From positions 1 to 36,844 of the forward strand of contig CAYJOD010000064.1 in NCBI GenBank assembly GCA_964371655.1: a DNA stretch of 36,844 nucleotides. The letters are read 5' to 3'. This DNA comes from CAZGSN01 sp964371655 (lineage in GTDB: Bacteria > Desulfobacterota > Binatia > HRBIN30). The position numbers and the translations under genes are program-made. This document shows, piece after piece, positions 23,888-31,573 of the stretch. Position 1 is the first letter of the stretch, and each line of letters begins with the position of its first letter. The notes beneath the pieces are model-generated. The model saw nothing but the letters and a program-made list of their open reading frames with translations, did not search any database and was not told the origin of the DNA.

Positions 23888-23966
23888 TCCGGTGGCACGG
23901 GGCTCTGTCCCGTGCGGTCGGATGTGACAGCCCAAGCCGCACCGGACAGAGCCCGGTGCCACCGGA
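23888..23966. repeat. Inverted repeat with 30-base arms
   Basis: Arms 23888-23917 and 23937-23966 pair at 28 of 30 positions with a 19-base spacer. The core (GGGCTCTGTCC) appears on both sides. It abuts the start of the chimeric fragment, separating it from hicB, and resembles the GC-rich hairpin at 23320 in style but not in sequence. Confidence 0.75.
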
Positions 23967-24042
23967 GCTGCTGCCTTTGGTGCTAGGGCTATGGTCGGTT
24001 GCCATCCAGCTGTTGGGATCTCTCGCGAGTCGAAGTGGTCTT

Positions 24043-24261
24043 CTAGCCAACCTGATAGATCAGTGGCCGGTAACGTGGAGGTGGAATAGCCTTGCCAGAC
24101 GCGCGCGCGGCGTCGAGCCAGGCGGACTTGGCGGTCTCAACCTCAGCGAGAGCTTGCTCCGGCGTATCGCCGAAAGCCGAGCAAGCGTCGAGGTCGGGGA
24201 TGTCGGCGATGTAGCCGCCATCTTCTTCGCTGTAGAAGATGTTGATGTGATAGTCGCTCAT
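24043..24261 (-). CDS. hicB: HicB-family antitoxin
   Basis: 72-residue antitoxin of a type II HicAB module. YHINIFYSEEDGGYIADIPDLDACSAFGDTPEQALAEV is the HicB partial RNase-H-like fold with the GGYIADIPDL/EQALAEV signature. The last 25 residues (WLDAARASGKAIPPPRYRPLIYQVG) follow the short HicB form, without a DNA-binding tail. Start ATG overlaps the toxin stop (ATGA at 24258-24261). It should bind and block HicA. Confidence 0.88.
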   Translation of the reverse strand: MSDYHINIFYSEEDGGYIADIPDLDACSAFGDTPEQALAEVETAKSAWLDAARASGKAIPPPRYRPLIYQVG

Positions 24262-24515
24262 TCCTCGCCCTCCATCCTGAGGTTATACCGTTCCACCAGC
24301 CGCAGGAACTGCCGGATCTGATAGGGCTTCGCTTCGCCCTTCACCTCCTGCAGGTTCGCTTGTTCGGCGACACCATCGCGCCCAAAGATATGATGACTGC
24401 CACTGATGCGGAGCCGCTTGAATCCGTAGCCCTCGACGAGGTCACACATTGCAGCGAATCCTACATTCTGAAGGGCTCCTTGTGCCAGCCGCTTGAGGAG
24501 TGTCTTGCGGTTCAT
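24258..24515 (-). CDS. hicA: HicA-family mRNA interferase toxin
   Basis: 85-residue toxin expected to cleave mRNA through a double-stranded-RNA-binding-like fold. Key features are GFKRLRISGSHHIFGRDG, whose GSHHIF holds the catalytic His, and NLQEVKGEAKPYQIRQFLRLVERY. The ATG at 24515 begins the family-like part; an earlier in-frame start at 24590 would add an unrelated extension. HicA precedes HicB, the usual order, with coupling by ATGA. The pair is complete and sits between decayed restriction genes. Confidence 0.85.
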   Translation of the reverse strand: MNRKTLLKRLAQGALQNVGFAAMCDLVEGYGFKRLRISGSHHIFGRDGVAEQANLQEVKGEAKPYQIRQFLRLVERYNLRMEGEE

Positions 24516-24594
24516 CGATTCTTCAGCTTGGCGCGAATCTGACGTTGTACGTTCCATGGGTCGTCGACCTAGATGAACGCCCAACGCCACCGTG

Positions 24595-24630
24595 GTTGAT
24601 GACGGGGTTTTCGATGACGATTTGCCGCAT
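24595..24630 (-). pseudogene. N-terminal remnant of a type III-like restriction subunit
   Basis: An ATG at 24630 opens MRQIVIENPVIN, a strikingly typical start of type III-like restriction (helicase) subunits, then runs into unrelated sequence. Only 12 residues remain; the reading depends on memory of this family. It shares strand and neighbourhood with the methyltransferase fragment at 23512-23880. The rest of 24516-24732 shows no gene. Confidence 0.45.
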
Positions 24631-24732
24631 GGATCACGAGCCTGGCGGGCTTGATACCCTACAGTGGCCGACGCGGTCTAGAGCAAACTAGCCATCATCT
24701 CGATCTAACTATGCGGTACTGACAGGTCTGAG

Positions 24733-24801
24733 CGAGTCTTCGGCTCGAATCGACTCGCCGAGTTGGTCCAACTCGGAACTACTGTGCACGGCATGCCGTG
24801 C
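24733..24801. promoter_or_regulatory. Cluster of palindromes upstream of the YceI gene
   Basis: Three dyads lie in 69 bases: CGAGTC (24733-24738) with GACTCG (24752-24757); the perfect CCGAGTTGGTCCAACTCGG (24758-24776, 1-base centre); and the perfect GCACGGCATGCCGTGC (24786-24801). They lie 69-137 bases before the ATG at 24870. Operator sites for a dimeric repressor fit best; RNA hairpins are the alternative. Confidence 0.45.
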
Positions 24802-24869
24802 GTCCACAGCGTTGCTCTCGCCGCGCATCTGCGGCACGATCACGGCAACTTAGTTTTGCGGAGGTTCAG

Positions 24870-25451
24870 ATGCGTCGATTGCTGGTTGTAGGTCTTGGGT
24901 TGCTCCTCTCGATGCCCGCGTTCGCGAGCACGTGGGAGCTGGATCCGTCGCACACGAGCGTGCAGTTCGCGGTGAGCCACTTGATGGTGTCGACGGTACG
25001 CGGGACCTTCAACAGGACCAGCGGAACGGTGAACCTCGACGAAGCGGATTCGACCAAGTCATCGGTCGAGGCGACGATCGACGTCGCCAGCATCGACACC
25101 CGTGAGGCCAAGCGCGACGAGCACCTGAAGGGTCCCGACTTCTTCGACATCGCGAAGTTCCCAACGATCACCTTCAAATCGAAGGCGATTTCGAGCCCCG
25201 GTGCCGATAAGTTCCGTATCGTCGGCGACGTTACCATTCATGGTGTGACCAAGGAGATTGCGCTCGAAGCCAGCGGTTCACCGAAACCATTCAAAGATCC
25301 GTTCGGCAAGACCAGGCTCGGCGGGGCGGTGAGCGGCAAGCTCAATCGCAAAGACTTCGGCATGACCTGGAACAAGAACCTCGACAGCGGTGGCGTCGTG
25401 GTCGGTGACGAGATCACAATCACGATCGATGTCGAGATGGTGAAGAAGTAA
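24870..25451 (+). CDS. YceI-family periplasmic protein
   Basis: 193-residue exported lipocalin-like protein that binds a polyisoprenoid-type ligand. Residues 1-19 are a signal peptide (RRLLVVGLGLLLSMPAFAS) followed at once by TWELDPSHTSVQFAVSHLMVS, the family signature. Other landmarks are VRGTFNRTSGTVNLDE, DEHLKGPDFFDIAKFPTITF, and LNRKDFGMTWNKNLDSGGVVVGDEI. The ATG at 24870 with GCGGAGG 5 bases upstream is clearly right; a longer frame from 24798 is not. It lies beneath the palindrome cluster, so it may be induced, for example by stress as in some YceI relatives (inference). Confidence 0.92.
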   Translation: MRRLLVVGLGLLLSMPAFASTWELDPSHTSVQFAVSHLMVSTVRGTFNRTSGTVNLDEADSTKSSVEATIDVASIDTREAKRDEHLKGPDFFDIAKFPTITFKSKAISSPGADKFRIVGDVTIHGVTKEIALEASGSPKPFKDPFGKTRLGGAVSGKLNRKDFGMTWNKNLDSGGVVVGDEITITIDVEMVKK

Positions 25452-25490
25452 GAGGCACCTTGCATTTGCTCGGTTGCGACCAAAGAACTC

Positions 25491-25630
25491 TCACCGCAGA
25501 GAGCGCCGAGCACGCAGAGAAGAAAGAGCCAATTCTGAAGTACTGCCCAAGATACGGGTTGGGAATGCCGTCTTCCAACTCCTTCCCATGCACTCTCCTG
25601 TCTCCGCGCACTCTGCGTTCTCTGCGGTGA
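25491..25630. repeat. Inverted-repeat element, family A (copy 1)
   Basis: 140-base element bounded by TCACCGCAGAG (25491-25501) and CTCTGCGGTGA (25620-25630), with further CGCAGAG-like cores stepping inward at about 9-10 bases. A second copy is at 31434-31530. It fills the YceI-NagA gap, so the nagA promoter must lie within or after it. Confidence 0.85.
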
Positions 25631-25657
25631 GTCCTTCTTGGTGGTCGCTGCACCCTG

Positions 25658-26818
25658 ATGTCGCTCCTGCTGCGCAATGGATCGGTTCTCGTCGATGGCG
25701 TGCTGCGAACGGGCATGGATGTCCATGTCGAAGATGGCATCATTCGACAAATCGGCAGCCGCGTGGAGGCGCGCGCCGCCGATGAGATCGACGTCGCCGG
25801 CTGTATCGTCGCCCCCGGCTATGTAGATCTCCACATCCACGGCGCTGCTGGGGTGATGTGCGAGAGCGGCGACCCCAATGCGGTTCGCAAGCTGTCGGAG
25901 CTACTGCCTCGCTATGGGGTCACCGGCTTCCTACCGACGCTGGCGGCGTTGCCGTTGGAGCGGTTGCGTACGGCGGTGGCGGCGATTGCCTCGGTACGCG
26001 GCCACGAGCCCGGCGCCTGCATCCTCGGCATCCATCTCGAAGGCCCGTTTCTCAACCCCAAGCTTGCGGGTGCGCAGCGCTCCGACTGGATGCGTGGCCC
26101 GGCACTAGCGGAGCTCGAAGAGCTGCAGTCGATTGCTGGCGGCGCCATCCGTTTGATCACGATCGCGCCGGAGTTGCCGGGAGCCATCCCGTTCATCGCC
26201 GCCGCGCGTCGCCTCGGCGTTACGGTGTCGATCGGACACACCGAGGCAACGGCCGCGCAAATGCGTGCGGCGATCGCGGCCGGCGCAACCCATGTGACGC
26301 ATCTGTTCAACGCCATGCGTGCGCTGCACCATCGCGAGCCCGGCCCGATTGGCGTTGCGTTGACCGATGACACGGTGTCCGTCGAGCTGATCTGTGACGG
26401 CCATCACCTCGACTTGACGGCAGTCGAGCTCGCCTGGCGTTGCAAGCCGCGCGGCAAGGTCGTCCTGGTCAGCGACGCCGTGGCACTCGCCATGCCGGAA
26501 GGCGACTGCAAACTGTTCGACGTCGACTGCATCGTCGCTGGCGGCGCGATTACGCTCGCGAACAGCGGCGCGCTGGCAGGCAGCTGCCTCGGTCTCGATC
26601 AGGCGGTGAGGAATCTCAGGGCTTGGATTCCAAGCGAATCGATCGGGGCCGTACTCGCGTGCGCCTCTACCAATCCATCCGCAACCATCCACGAGGACGC
26701 TGGCGGCGGATTGGTGGCGGGAGGCAGTGCCGACCTGGTCGTCCTCGACCCGAATTTGAACGTAGTCGCGACCCTATGCCGGGGGAAAGGCGACCGGCTG
26801 CTCTTCAAGCGTCAGTGA
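25658..26818 (+). CDS. nagA: N-acetylglucosamine-6-phosphate deacetylase
   Basis: 386-residue amidohydrolase predicted to deacetylate N-acetylglucosamine 6-phosphate in amino-sugar recycling. Motifs in order: PGYVDLHIHGAAG (53-65; His59 and His61), ILGIHLEGPFLNP (122-134; metal-bridging Glu128), SIGHTEA (191-197, His194), THLFNAM (214-220, His215), CDGHH (246-250) and VLVSDAV (269-275; catalytic Asp273). All key residues are present. It starts 27 bases after repeat family A and has no clear ribosome site. No nagB, kinase or transporter is adjacent, so it is a lone member of the pathway here. Confidence 0.93.
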   Translation: MSLLLRNGSVLVDGVLRTGMDVHVEDGIIRQIGSRVEARAADEIDVAGCIVAPGYVDLHIHGAAGVMCESGDPNAVRKLSELLPRYGVTGFLPTLAALPLERLRTAVAAIASVRGHEPGACILGIHLEGPFLNPKLAGAQRSDWMRGPALAELEELQSIAGGAIRLITIAPELPGAIPFIAAARRLGVTVSIGHTEATAAQMRAAIAAGATHVTHLFNAMRALHHREPGPIGVALTDDTVSVELICDGHHLDLTAVELAWRCKPRGKVVLVSDAVALAMPEGDCKLFDVDCIVAGGAITLANSGALAGSCLGLDQAVRNLRAWIPSESIGAVLACASTNPSATIHEDAGGGLVAGGSADLVVLDPNLNVVATLCRGKGDRLLFKRQ

Positions 26819-26887
26819 TTTGCGAGCCGCGCAACTTCGCAGGGTGGCGTTTGGGTCGCTGCCATAAACCGGAAAGACTCAGTTGCG

Positions 26888-27036
26888 ACCACGGATTACA
26901 CGGATCCACACGGATAAGAAAGAACAACCACGCCAACTTGCAGAGGACTGCACACAGAAGCCTGGCGGACAAATTCTTCCGGTTCGAATGAAGGTCTTTC
27001 CTCTTCATATCCGTGCCCATCCGTGAAATCCGTGGT
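26888..27036. repeat. Inverted-repeat element, family B (full copy)
   Basis: 149-base element between NagA and the patatin gene. Left arm ACCACGGATTACACGGATCC (26888-26907) and right arm (about 27009-27036) each contain the ACACGGAT core three times at about 10-base spacing, inverted. The half copy at 1-50 shares its right end plus flank. Its left flank CTCAGTTGCGACCA (26878-26891) recurs with one change before family A copy 1 (25469-25482). Confidence 0.85.
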
Positions 27037-27094
27037 TCCAAATGATGTGTTCGGGATAAACGCAGCCTGTTCCCATCTTCTGGCCAGTCACCCT

Positions 27095-29950
27095 CTACGC
27101 GGGCTCGGACCTCCAATCCGGATCAATCAGGCCACCGACCGGAACTATCGGGATAAAGTCCGTCACACCTTTCTCTGGCGGCCTCAGATCGCGCGGCCGT
27201 AGACGAGCCCCACCCGCTTCACCATCCCCCAATCCGAAAATGAGATCGCCGATGTGCTCGCCGAGCTTTCGGTAGCTCTCCCACTGAGCCTCGTCGAAGT
27301 ACTGGTCGCTGGTTGGCTCTTGCGGAAACGACGGGTGTTCGACCGCGTAGCGAACGACATCCTCAGGGACGGGCACGGCGCCTTGGTTGGAGTCGGGCTT
27401 GATGAGCGAGGGTTTGATCCAAATGATGAACGACCTTGCCTCCTGCTCCGGATAGTCAACCAACACGAGAGCCGCGTGGGCGTCGTTCCAGCGAAAGTCG
27501 TCGCCTTCCGATGAGGCTGCTGCGCGGGCCTTCCCCCGGATCATTTCCAAGTCGCCGAAATACGGGCGCACGGATTCAACAAGTATCTCCTTCAGCTCGG
27601 CAGCGGTTGCGCAGCGCATGGTCGCCCCGAAGTCGAGTCGCGCCTTGCGGACAAGTTGAGCAAGATCCTCGAAGGAGTAGTCCGGATCCGCGCCGTTGTC
27701 GGTCACGATGATCAGCGGGACACGCCGACGGACGAGCTCGTAGCACGCACTGTTTTCGAAGTGTCCGCCGTCGGACAGATTCCAGTTGCGGCGTGCCGGG
27801 CCGTGGAAACGCGCTAGGAACTCATCGAGAAGATGAGCTTGTACGGAGAACGTGCGGGAGAAGAATTGACCGATCGACGCCCAGATCCGCTGGCGAGTGT
27901 AGATGGGCATCCCGGCGCGCTTGCGCGGGTCTATACCGCTCTGCCACCAATATCCGAGACGGACGTTGAGAAGACCGAGAAGAGCGCTCACGCCAAGACT
28001 CGTGCGCGAGCCGAGGCCGGTTGAAACAGCTGCCCCCGAAATCGCGATGAGCCGGCTGAGAGTGAGTCGCTCAGGTTCGATCGCCTTTGCCTTTTCATCG
28101 AAGACAAGGAATCGCCGCGAACTGCCTACGTCCGCAGCCGCGCTCCCGAACAGATCCAACGCGGGCTCCAGCTGGAGCGGCTGCCCCGCTTCATTCTTCC
28201 ACGTCGCGTGGTGCCGCACGCCGACGCTCACGCCCGCGGGGCCGAACGCCATGGGGAGACCTTTGCGATCACGCTGCTCGACTTGCGACTCGCCGCTGAC
28301 CGTCTCATTCAGAGTCACGTTCACGAGATGAAGAGGACCTCCTCTCACCCAGGGGCGGTACTCCTCGAAACGCAGATCGTCGTCGGCGACGTCTCGCGTC
28401 ACCGTCCTTTGGCTCAGGTCTGTCTGGCGCGCAGGATTGGAGGCACCGAGGTAAGCGCGTCGAATACGCGCGGCATACAGCGACGCCATAGAGGATTGGT
28501 TCATGAACGAACGCGTGTGGCCGAACGACCAGCTGAGAGCGAGCAGCCCAATGAAAATCCCCCCGAGGGGTATCCAGTCCATGGGTACGATTCCCGCAGA
28601 CGACTTCGGCGGCTGCGGTTGACACTCTGGAGGGGGCACCACGATGTGGCGGTCCGGACTCAACTCGACCTCACAGGTTTGAGCACCTGCAAGCAACCCG
28701 CGCGTCAGGGCGTCGGGCGGCACCTGCCCCTTCCATGCAATCGCATGGCCTGCGGCGGAGATCGACACGAGCTCCAGCCCGGACACCAGCAAGGCGATGG
28801 CAACGGCGATGGCCGCCAATGGCAGTGCCGGACGCCGATTGCGCCCCTTGTTCCCAAGGGAAGACAGGAGCTTCTGGCTGAACGTCGCGGCGCCCCCGAG
28901 CGCGACAGGAACCGGCGCCAGCCAACGCCAGAGCGCGCCATTCTTCACGAGGACGTAAAACGTCTGTCCCAGCGAATCGATCAGTGCGAGCATCGCCAGC
29001 GTGCACGTGACGACAAGCGCACTCTTGAGCCACACCGAAAGCTGGTTTTGCATGCGCGCTGGAGCGCCCCCGCACTTGATCGCAACGATGGGCAGGTAAA
29101 TCAGCGCGAGCAGGGTCTCAACGAACGCCACCAGTTGCAGCTGCGCCCAGGGTGAACTCGAGGCGCGTACGCCGAGGGGTATCGCTATCACCTGGACAGT
29201 CAGCAGCGCCATCGCAGTAATCCACGGCAGGGCGTCGCGCACAGCGTCGCCCCAGCTGCGCTTCCCGCCGCTCGCGGGCGGTGGAACGAGCCAGTATGCC
29301 CAACCCACCGGAAGTGCCCAAGCGATGAGGATCAGCGGTGGCAGGCCAATCGCGGCGCTCCACCAAACGTGGGCGGCAACCATTCCATCGGGAATGAAGC
29401 CACCTCCTTCGCCCACCCACACGCGTGTCAGCGAACGGGCGAGGTCGAGTGCAACAAAGACGGCCAAAGCGAAGATCCCAAGAACCAGGTGGACGGCGAA
29501 CCAGTTGCGCAACGCCACGGCCGCAGCGAGGAGCAGATCGCCCGCTCCGTTGGGTGACAGATAGCGACCGTTTTCCCGCAACCAGTGCAGGGGCCAGCTG
29601 GAGTGATCGGCGAGCGCGGCCTCAACGGCGGCGGTCCGGGTCCTACCTTCCGTCACAGTGATGCCCGCGGGCGCCTGCCGTGCGAACAGGGCACCGAGGA
29701 AGCTCCCGATATACCCGCCGCCCGATACCGTCGAGAGATAGTCGAAGCCGCCGAGGATCCTCGCCTTGGCGAGCGACTGGAGAATACCCAAAGCGAACGT
29801 CGCGCTACGGATTCCGCCACCCGAGAGCGCTAGACCGACGATCGGGTTGGCCGCCGGAAGCCCCAGAACCTTGCGGCGCTGATCAATCTGTGTCGCTTCG
29901 GCCGCCGCTAGAGGGGACGGCAGGGCGGGATTCGATTGTATGTTGGGCAC
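27095..29950 (-). CDS. Large membrane-spanning patatin-like phospholipase
   Basis: 951-residue predicted lipid acyl hydrolase. The patatin oxyanion motif GGGIRSATF (44-52) and nucleophile elbow TVSGGGYIGSF (74-84; Ser76) are N-terminal, while the second catalytic residue lies far downstream in LSDGGHFENS (Asp727). Between them are about seven hydrophobic helices (roughly 140-480) and a soluble region. GTG 29950 is preceded by AGGAGG, an ideal ribosome site. Substrate and side of the membrane are unknown; the two halves must come together for catalysis. No linked genes suggest a partner. Confidence 0.88.
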   Translation of the reverse strand: MPNIQSNPALPSPLAAAEATQIDQRRKVLGLPAANPIVGLALSGGGIRSATFALGILQSLAKARILGGFDYLSTVSGGGYIGSFLGALFARQAPAGITVTEGRTRTAAVEAALADHSSWPLHWLRENGRYLSPNGAGDLLLAAAVALRNWFAVHLVLGIFALAVFVALDLARSLTRVWVGEGGGFIPDGMVAAHVWWSAAIGLPPLILIAWALPVGWAYWLVPPPASGGKRSWGDAVRDALPWITAMALLTVQVIAIPLGVRASSSPWAQLQLVAFVETLLALIYLPIVAIKCGGAPARMQNQLSVWLKSALVVTCTLAMLALIDSLGQTFYVLVKNGALWRWLAPVPVALGGAATFSQKLLSSLGNKGRNRRPALPLAAIAVAIALLVSGLELVSISAAGHAIAWKGQVPPDALTRGLLAGAQTCEVELSPDRHIVVPPPECQPQPPKSSAGIVPMDWIPLGGIFIGLLALSWSFGHTRSFMNQSSMASLYAARIRRAYLGASNPARQTDLSQRTVTRDVADDDLRFEEYRPWVRGGPLHLVNVTLNETVSGESQVEQRDRKGLPMAFGPAGVSVGVRHHATWKNEAGQPLQLEPALDLFGSAAADVGSSRRFLVFDEKAKAIEPERLTLSRLIAISGAAVSTGLGSRTSLGVSALLGLLNVRLGYWWQSGIDPRKRAGMPIYTRQRIWASIGQFFSRTFSVQAHLLDEFLARFHGPARRNWNLSDGGHFENSACYELVRRRVPLIIVTDNGADPDYSFEDLAQLVRKARLDFGATMRCATAAELKEILVESVRPYFGDLEMIRGKARAAASSEGDDFRWNDAHAALVLVDYPEQEARSFIIWIKPSLIKPDSNQGAVPVPEDVVRYAVEHPSFPQEPTSDQYFDEAQWESYRKLGEHIGDLIFGLGDGEAGGARLRPRDLRPPEKGVTDFIPIVPVGGLIDPDWRSEPA

Positions 29951-30526
29951 TGATCCTCCTGTAGGGCCTGCTCGGCCGCCGCAGTCCTTCAGTCCTTATC
30001 CTCCACCAAGTGGAGGTGTACGGAGCAGGCGACCTCTGACGTACTCCGAGAGGCGTGGTTGTAGATCCCCATGGTCCGCCTCTGATCTAACCTGGAAAGG
30101 TCTGGACTCTCTATGAACATGAACGGCCACCCCCCGATGGAGATCGTGCTTGTCTTCCTTCAACACGAAGCTGTCAAGAGCTGACGAGTGAATTCGCTCG
30201 CATTGATTTCTCGATGTCGTTCAGCACGCTTCTCGATCGCCGATCACTAGCCGTGGGTGTACACGTTACGATTCCTGCGGCCGAGATGGGCCTAGGTGGT
30301 TCCCGGTTTGGCTATGCGGACGCGATGATCTCTCCATCTTCGATCTGCAGTTTCACCGGTGCAGGGTATTTGCCTACAAGGAAGCTCAAACGGAGTTGCT
30401 AGCTGCCGAGGTCGGGGTGTCGCGCTTGTAACGTAGGCGTGGTTTCGGCAAAGCTCATTCTGTGACGATCTCGTGGATGCAGTCTTGGCCCTATGGGTTG
30501 ACGGCGGCGACTGGACGGTGACAACG
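29951..30526. other. Intergenic region, no convincing gene
   Basis: This divergent gap between the patatin and the MBL hydrolase shows no supported gene. A 7-base perfect stem CCTCCAC / GTGGAGG (30000-30016, loop CAA) lies 50 bases from the patatin start. A short frame at 30214-30402 lacks homology and a ribosome site. Confidence 0.55.
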
Positions 30527-31417
30527 ATGGCACGCCGCGTTGGAGCTATCGCCGCCGTCGTCTTGCTGGTCGTGCTCGCCTTGGCGGGGTTCGCCTATTA
30601 CCGGTTTCAACACACGGAAACCAAGCGTATCGACGATCGCTTCTACGTCGTGCTCGGCGGCGGTGGCAACTCCTCGATCCTGCTCAGTGACGCCGGCGCG
30701 CTTGTGGTCGACACGAAGTTCCTGCGTCCGGGTTGGCGGCTTGCGGCGATCGTACAGTCGCTGAGCGACAAACCCGTAAAGGTGATCATCAACACGCACT
30801 ATCACCAGGATCACACCCACGGGAACCCGAACTATCCGATCGGAACCAGGGTGATCGCGCAGCGGCGGACGCGCGCCCACTTGATCGCGCTCGACAAGCG
30901 CTTCTGGGAGGTCGAGCCGGCGTGGAGTCTTCTACCTCAAGAATTGGTGGACGATTCGACTGAGCTCGAGTGGGGCGACGAGAGGATCCGCGTCAGCCAC
31001 CTCGGGCGTGGTCACACCGATGGTGACGTCGTCGTCCATTTCACCAAGCGGCGCCTGTTGCAGACCGGAGACCTGTTCGTCAACGGCATGTACCCGCGCG
31101 TCGATCTCAAAGGCGGCGGCAGCGCCCGCGAGTGGCTGGGCACACTCGACAAGATCCTGGCCATCGAGGGCGTCGACAAGTACATCCCCGGCCATGGCGA
31201 GATTGCCGAGCGCCAGGAGGTCGAGCGCTTCCGGGCGTATTTGGGTAGCCTGGTCGAGCAGGTAGAAAAGCTCGCTGCGGCTGGGAAGTCGCTGCGCGAG
31301 ATTCAAGGACTCGTCGATTTGAAAGCGTACGACGATTTTCGTGGCCTGCCGTTTTTCACGTCGCGTTCCAAAAACGTGGCGAGTGTGTATGAAGAGATCA
31401 CGGGGAAGAACCGGTAA
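30527..31417 (+). CDS. Membrane-anchored metallo-beta-lactamase-fold hydrolase
   Basis: 296-residue zinc hydrolase. Residues 8-25 form an N-terminal membrane helix (IAAVVLLVVLALAGFAYY). The metal sites are complete: HYHQDH (91-96; His91, His93, Asp95, His96), GRGHTDGD (160-167, His163), GDLFVNG (Asp182) and IPGHGE (His223). The residues 230-296 form a helical tail. ATG 30527 is preferred since GTG 30473 would add an unlikely extension; the ribosome site is weak either way. No substrate can be named; this fold covers thioester, lactone and phosphodiester hydrolases. Family A copy 2 follows directly. Confidence 0.88.
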   Translation: MARRVGAIAAVVLLVVLALAGFAYYRFQHTETKRIDDRFYVVLGGGGNSSILLSDAGALVVDTKFLRPGWRLAAIVQSLSDKPVKVIINTHYHQDHTHGNPNYPIGTRVIAQRRTRAHLIALDKRFWEVEPAWSLLPQELVDDSTELEWGDERIRVSHLGRGHTDGDVVVHFTKRRLLQTGDLFVNGMYPRVDLKGGGSAREWLGTLDKILAIEGVDKYIPGHGEIAERQEVERFRAYLGSLVEQVEKLAAAGKSLREIQGLVDLKAYDDFRGLPFFTSRSKNVASVYEEITGKNR

Positions 31418-31433
31418 ACCCAGAACTCGTATT

Positions 31434-31530
31434 TCACCGCAGAGGGCGCAGAGAACGCTGAGGCTGCAGAACGAAGGTGACTCATTGCGTGAATTTCCAC
31501 TCTCTGCGTACCCTGCGACCTCTGCGGTGA
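31434..31530. repeat. Inverted-repeat element, family A (copy 2)
   Basis: 97-base element bounded by TCACCGCAGAGG and CCTCTGCGGTGA, with a second core CGCAGAGAACGC stepping inward at 9 bases. It fills the MBL-quinone oxidoreductase gap. Centre sequence differs from copy 1, so only the arms are conserved. Confidence 0.85.
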
Positions 31531-31573
31531 GTCTTTCTTTTCGTGAATGTCTTATGGTCCGGAAGGAGCTGAG

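Noticed and set aside
23602..24321. 239-codon plus-strand frame over hicB and the restriction scar
   Set aside because: Antisense to hicAB and to family-like fragments; no recognisable domain.
25491..25630. Element A considered as a transposon or insertion sequence
   Set aside because: Too short for a transposase, and arms are stepped cores, not simple terminal repeats; no target-site duplication recognised.
28208..29155. 315-codon plus-strand frame over the patatin gene
   Set aside because: Antisense, Arg/His-rich and without motifs.
30214..30402. 62-codon frame in the patatin-MBL gap
   Set aside because: No ribosome site, no family similarity and composition unlike neighbouring genes.
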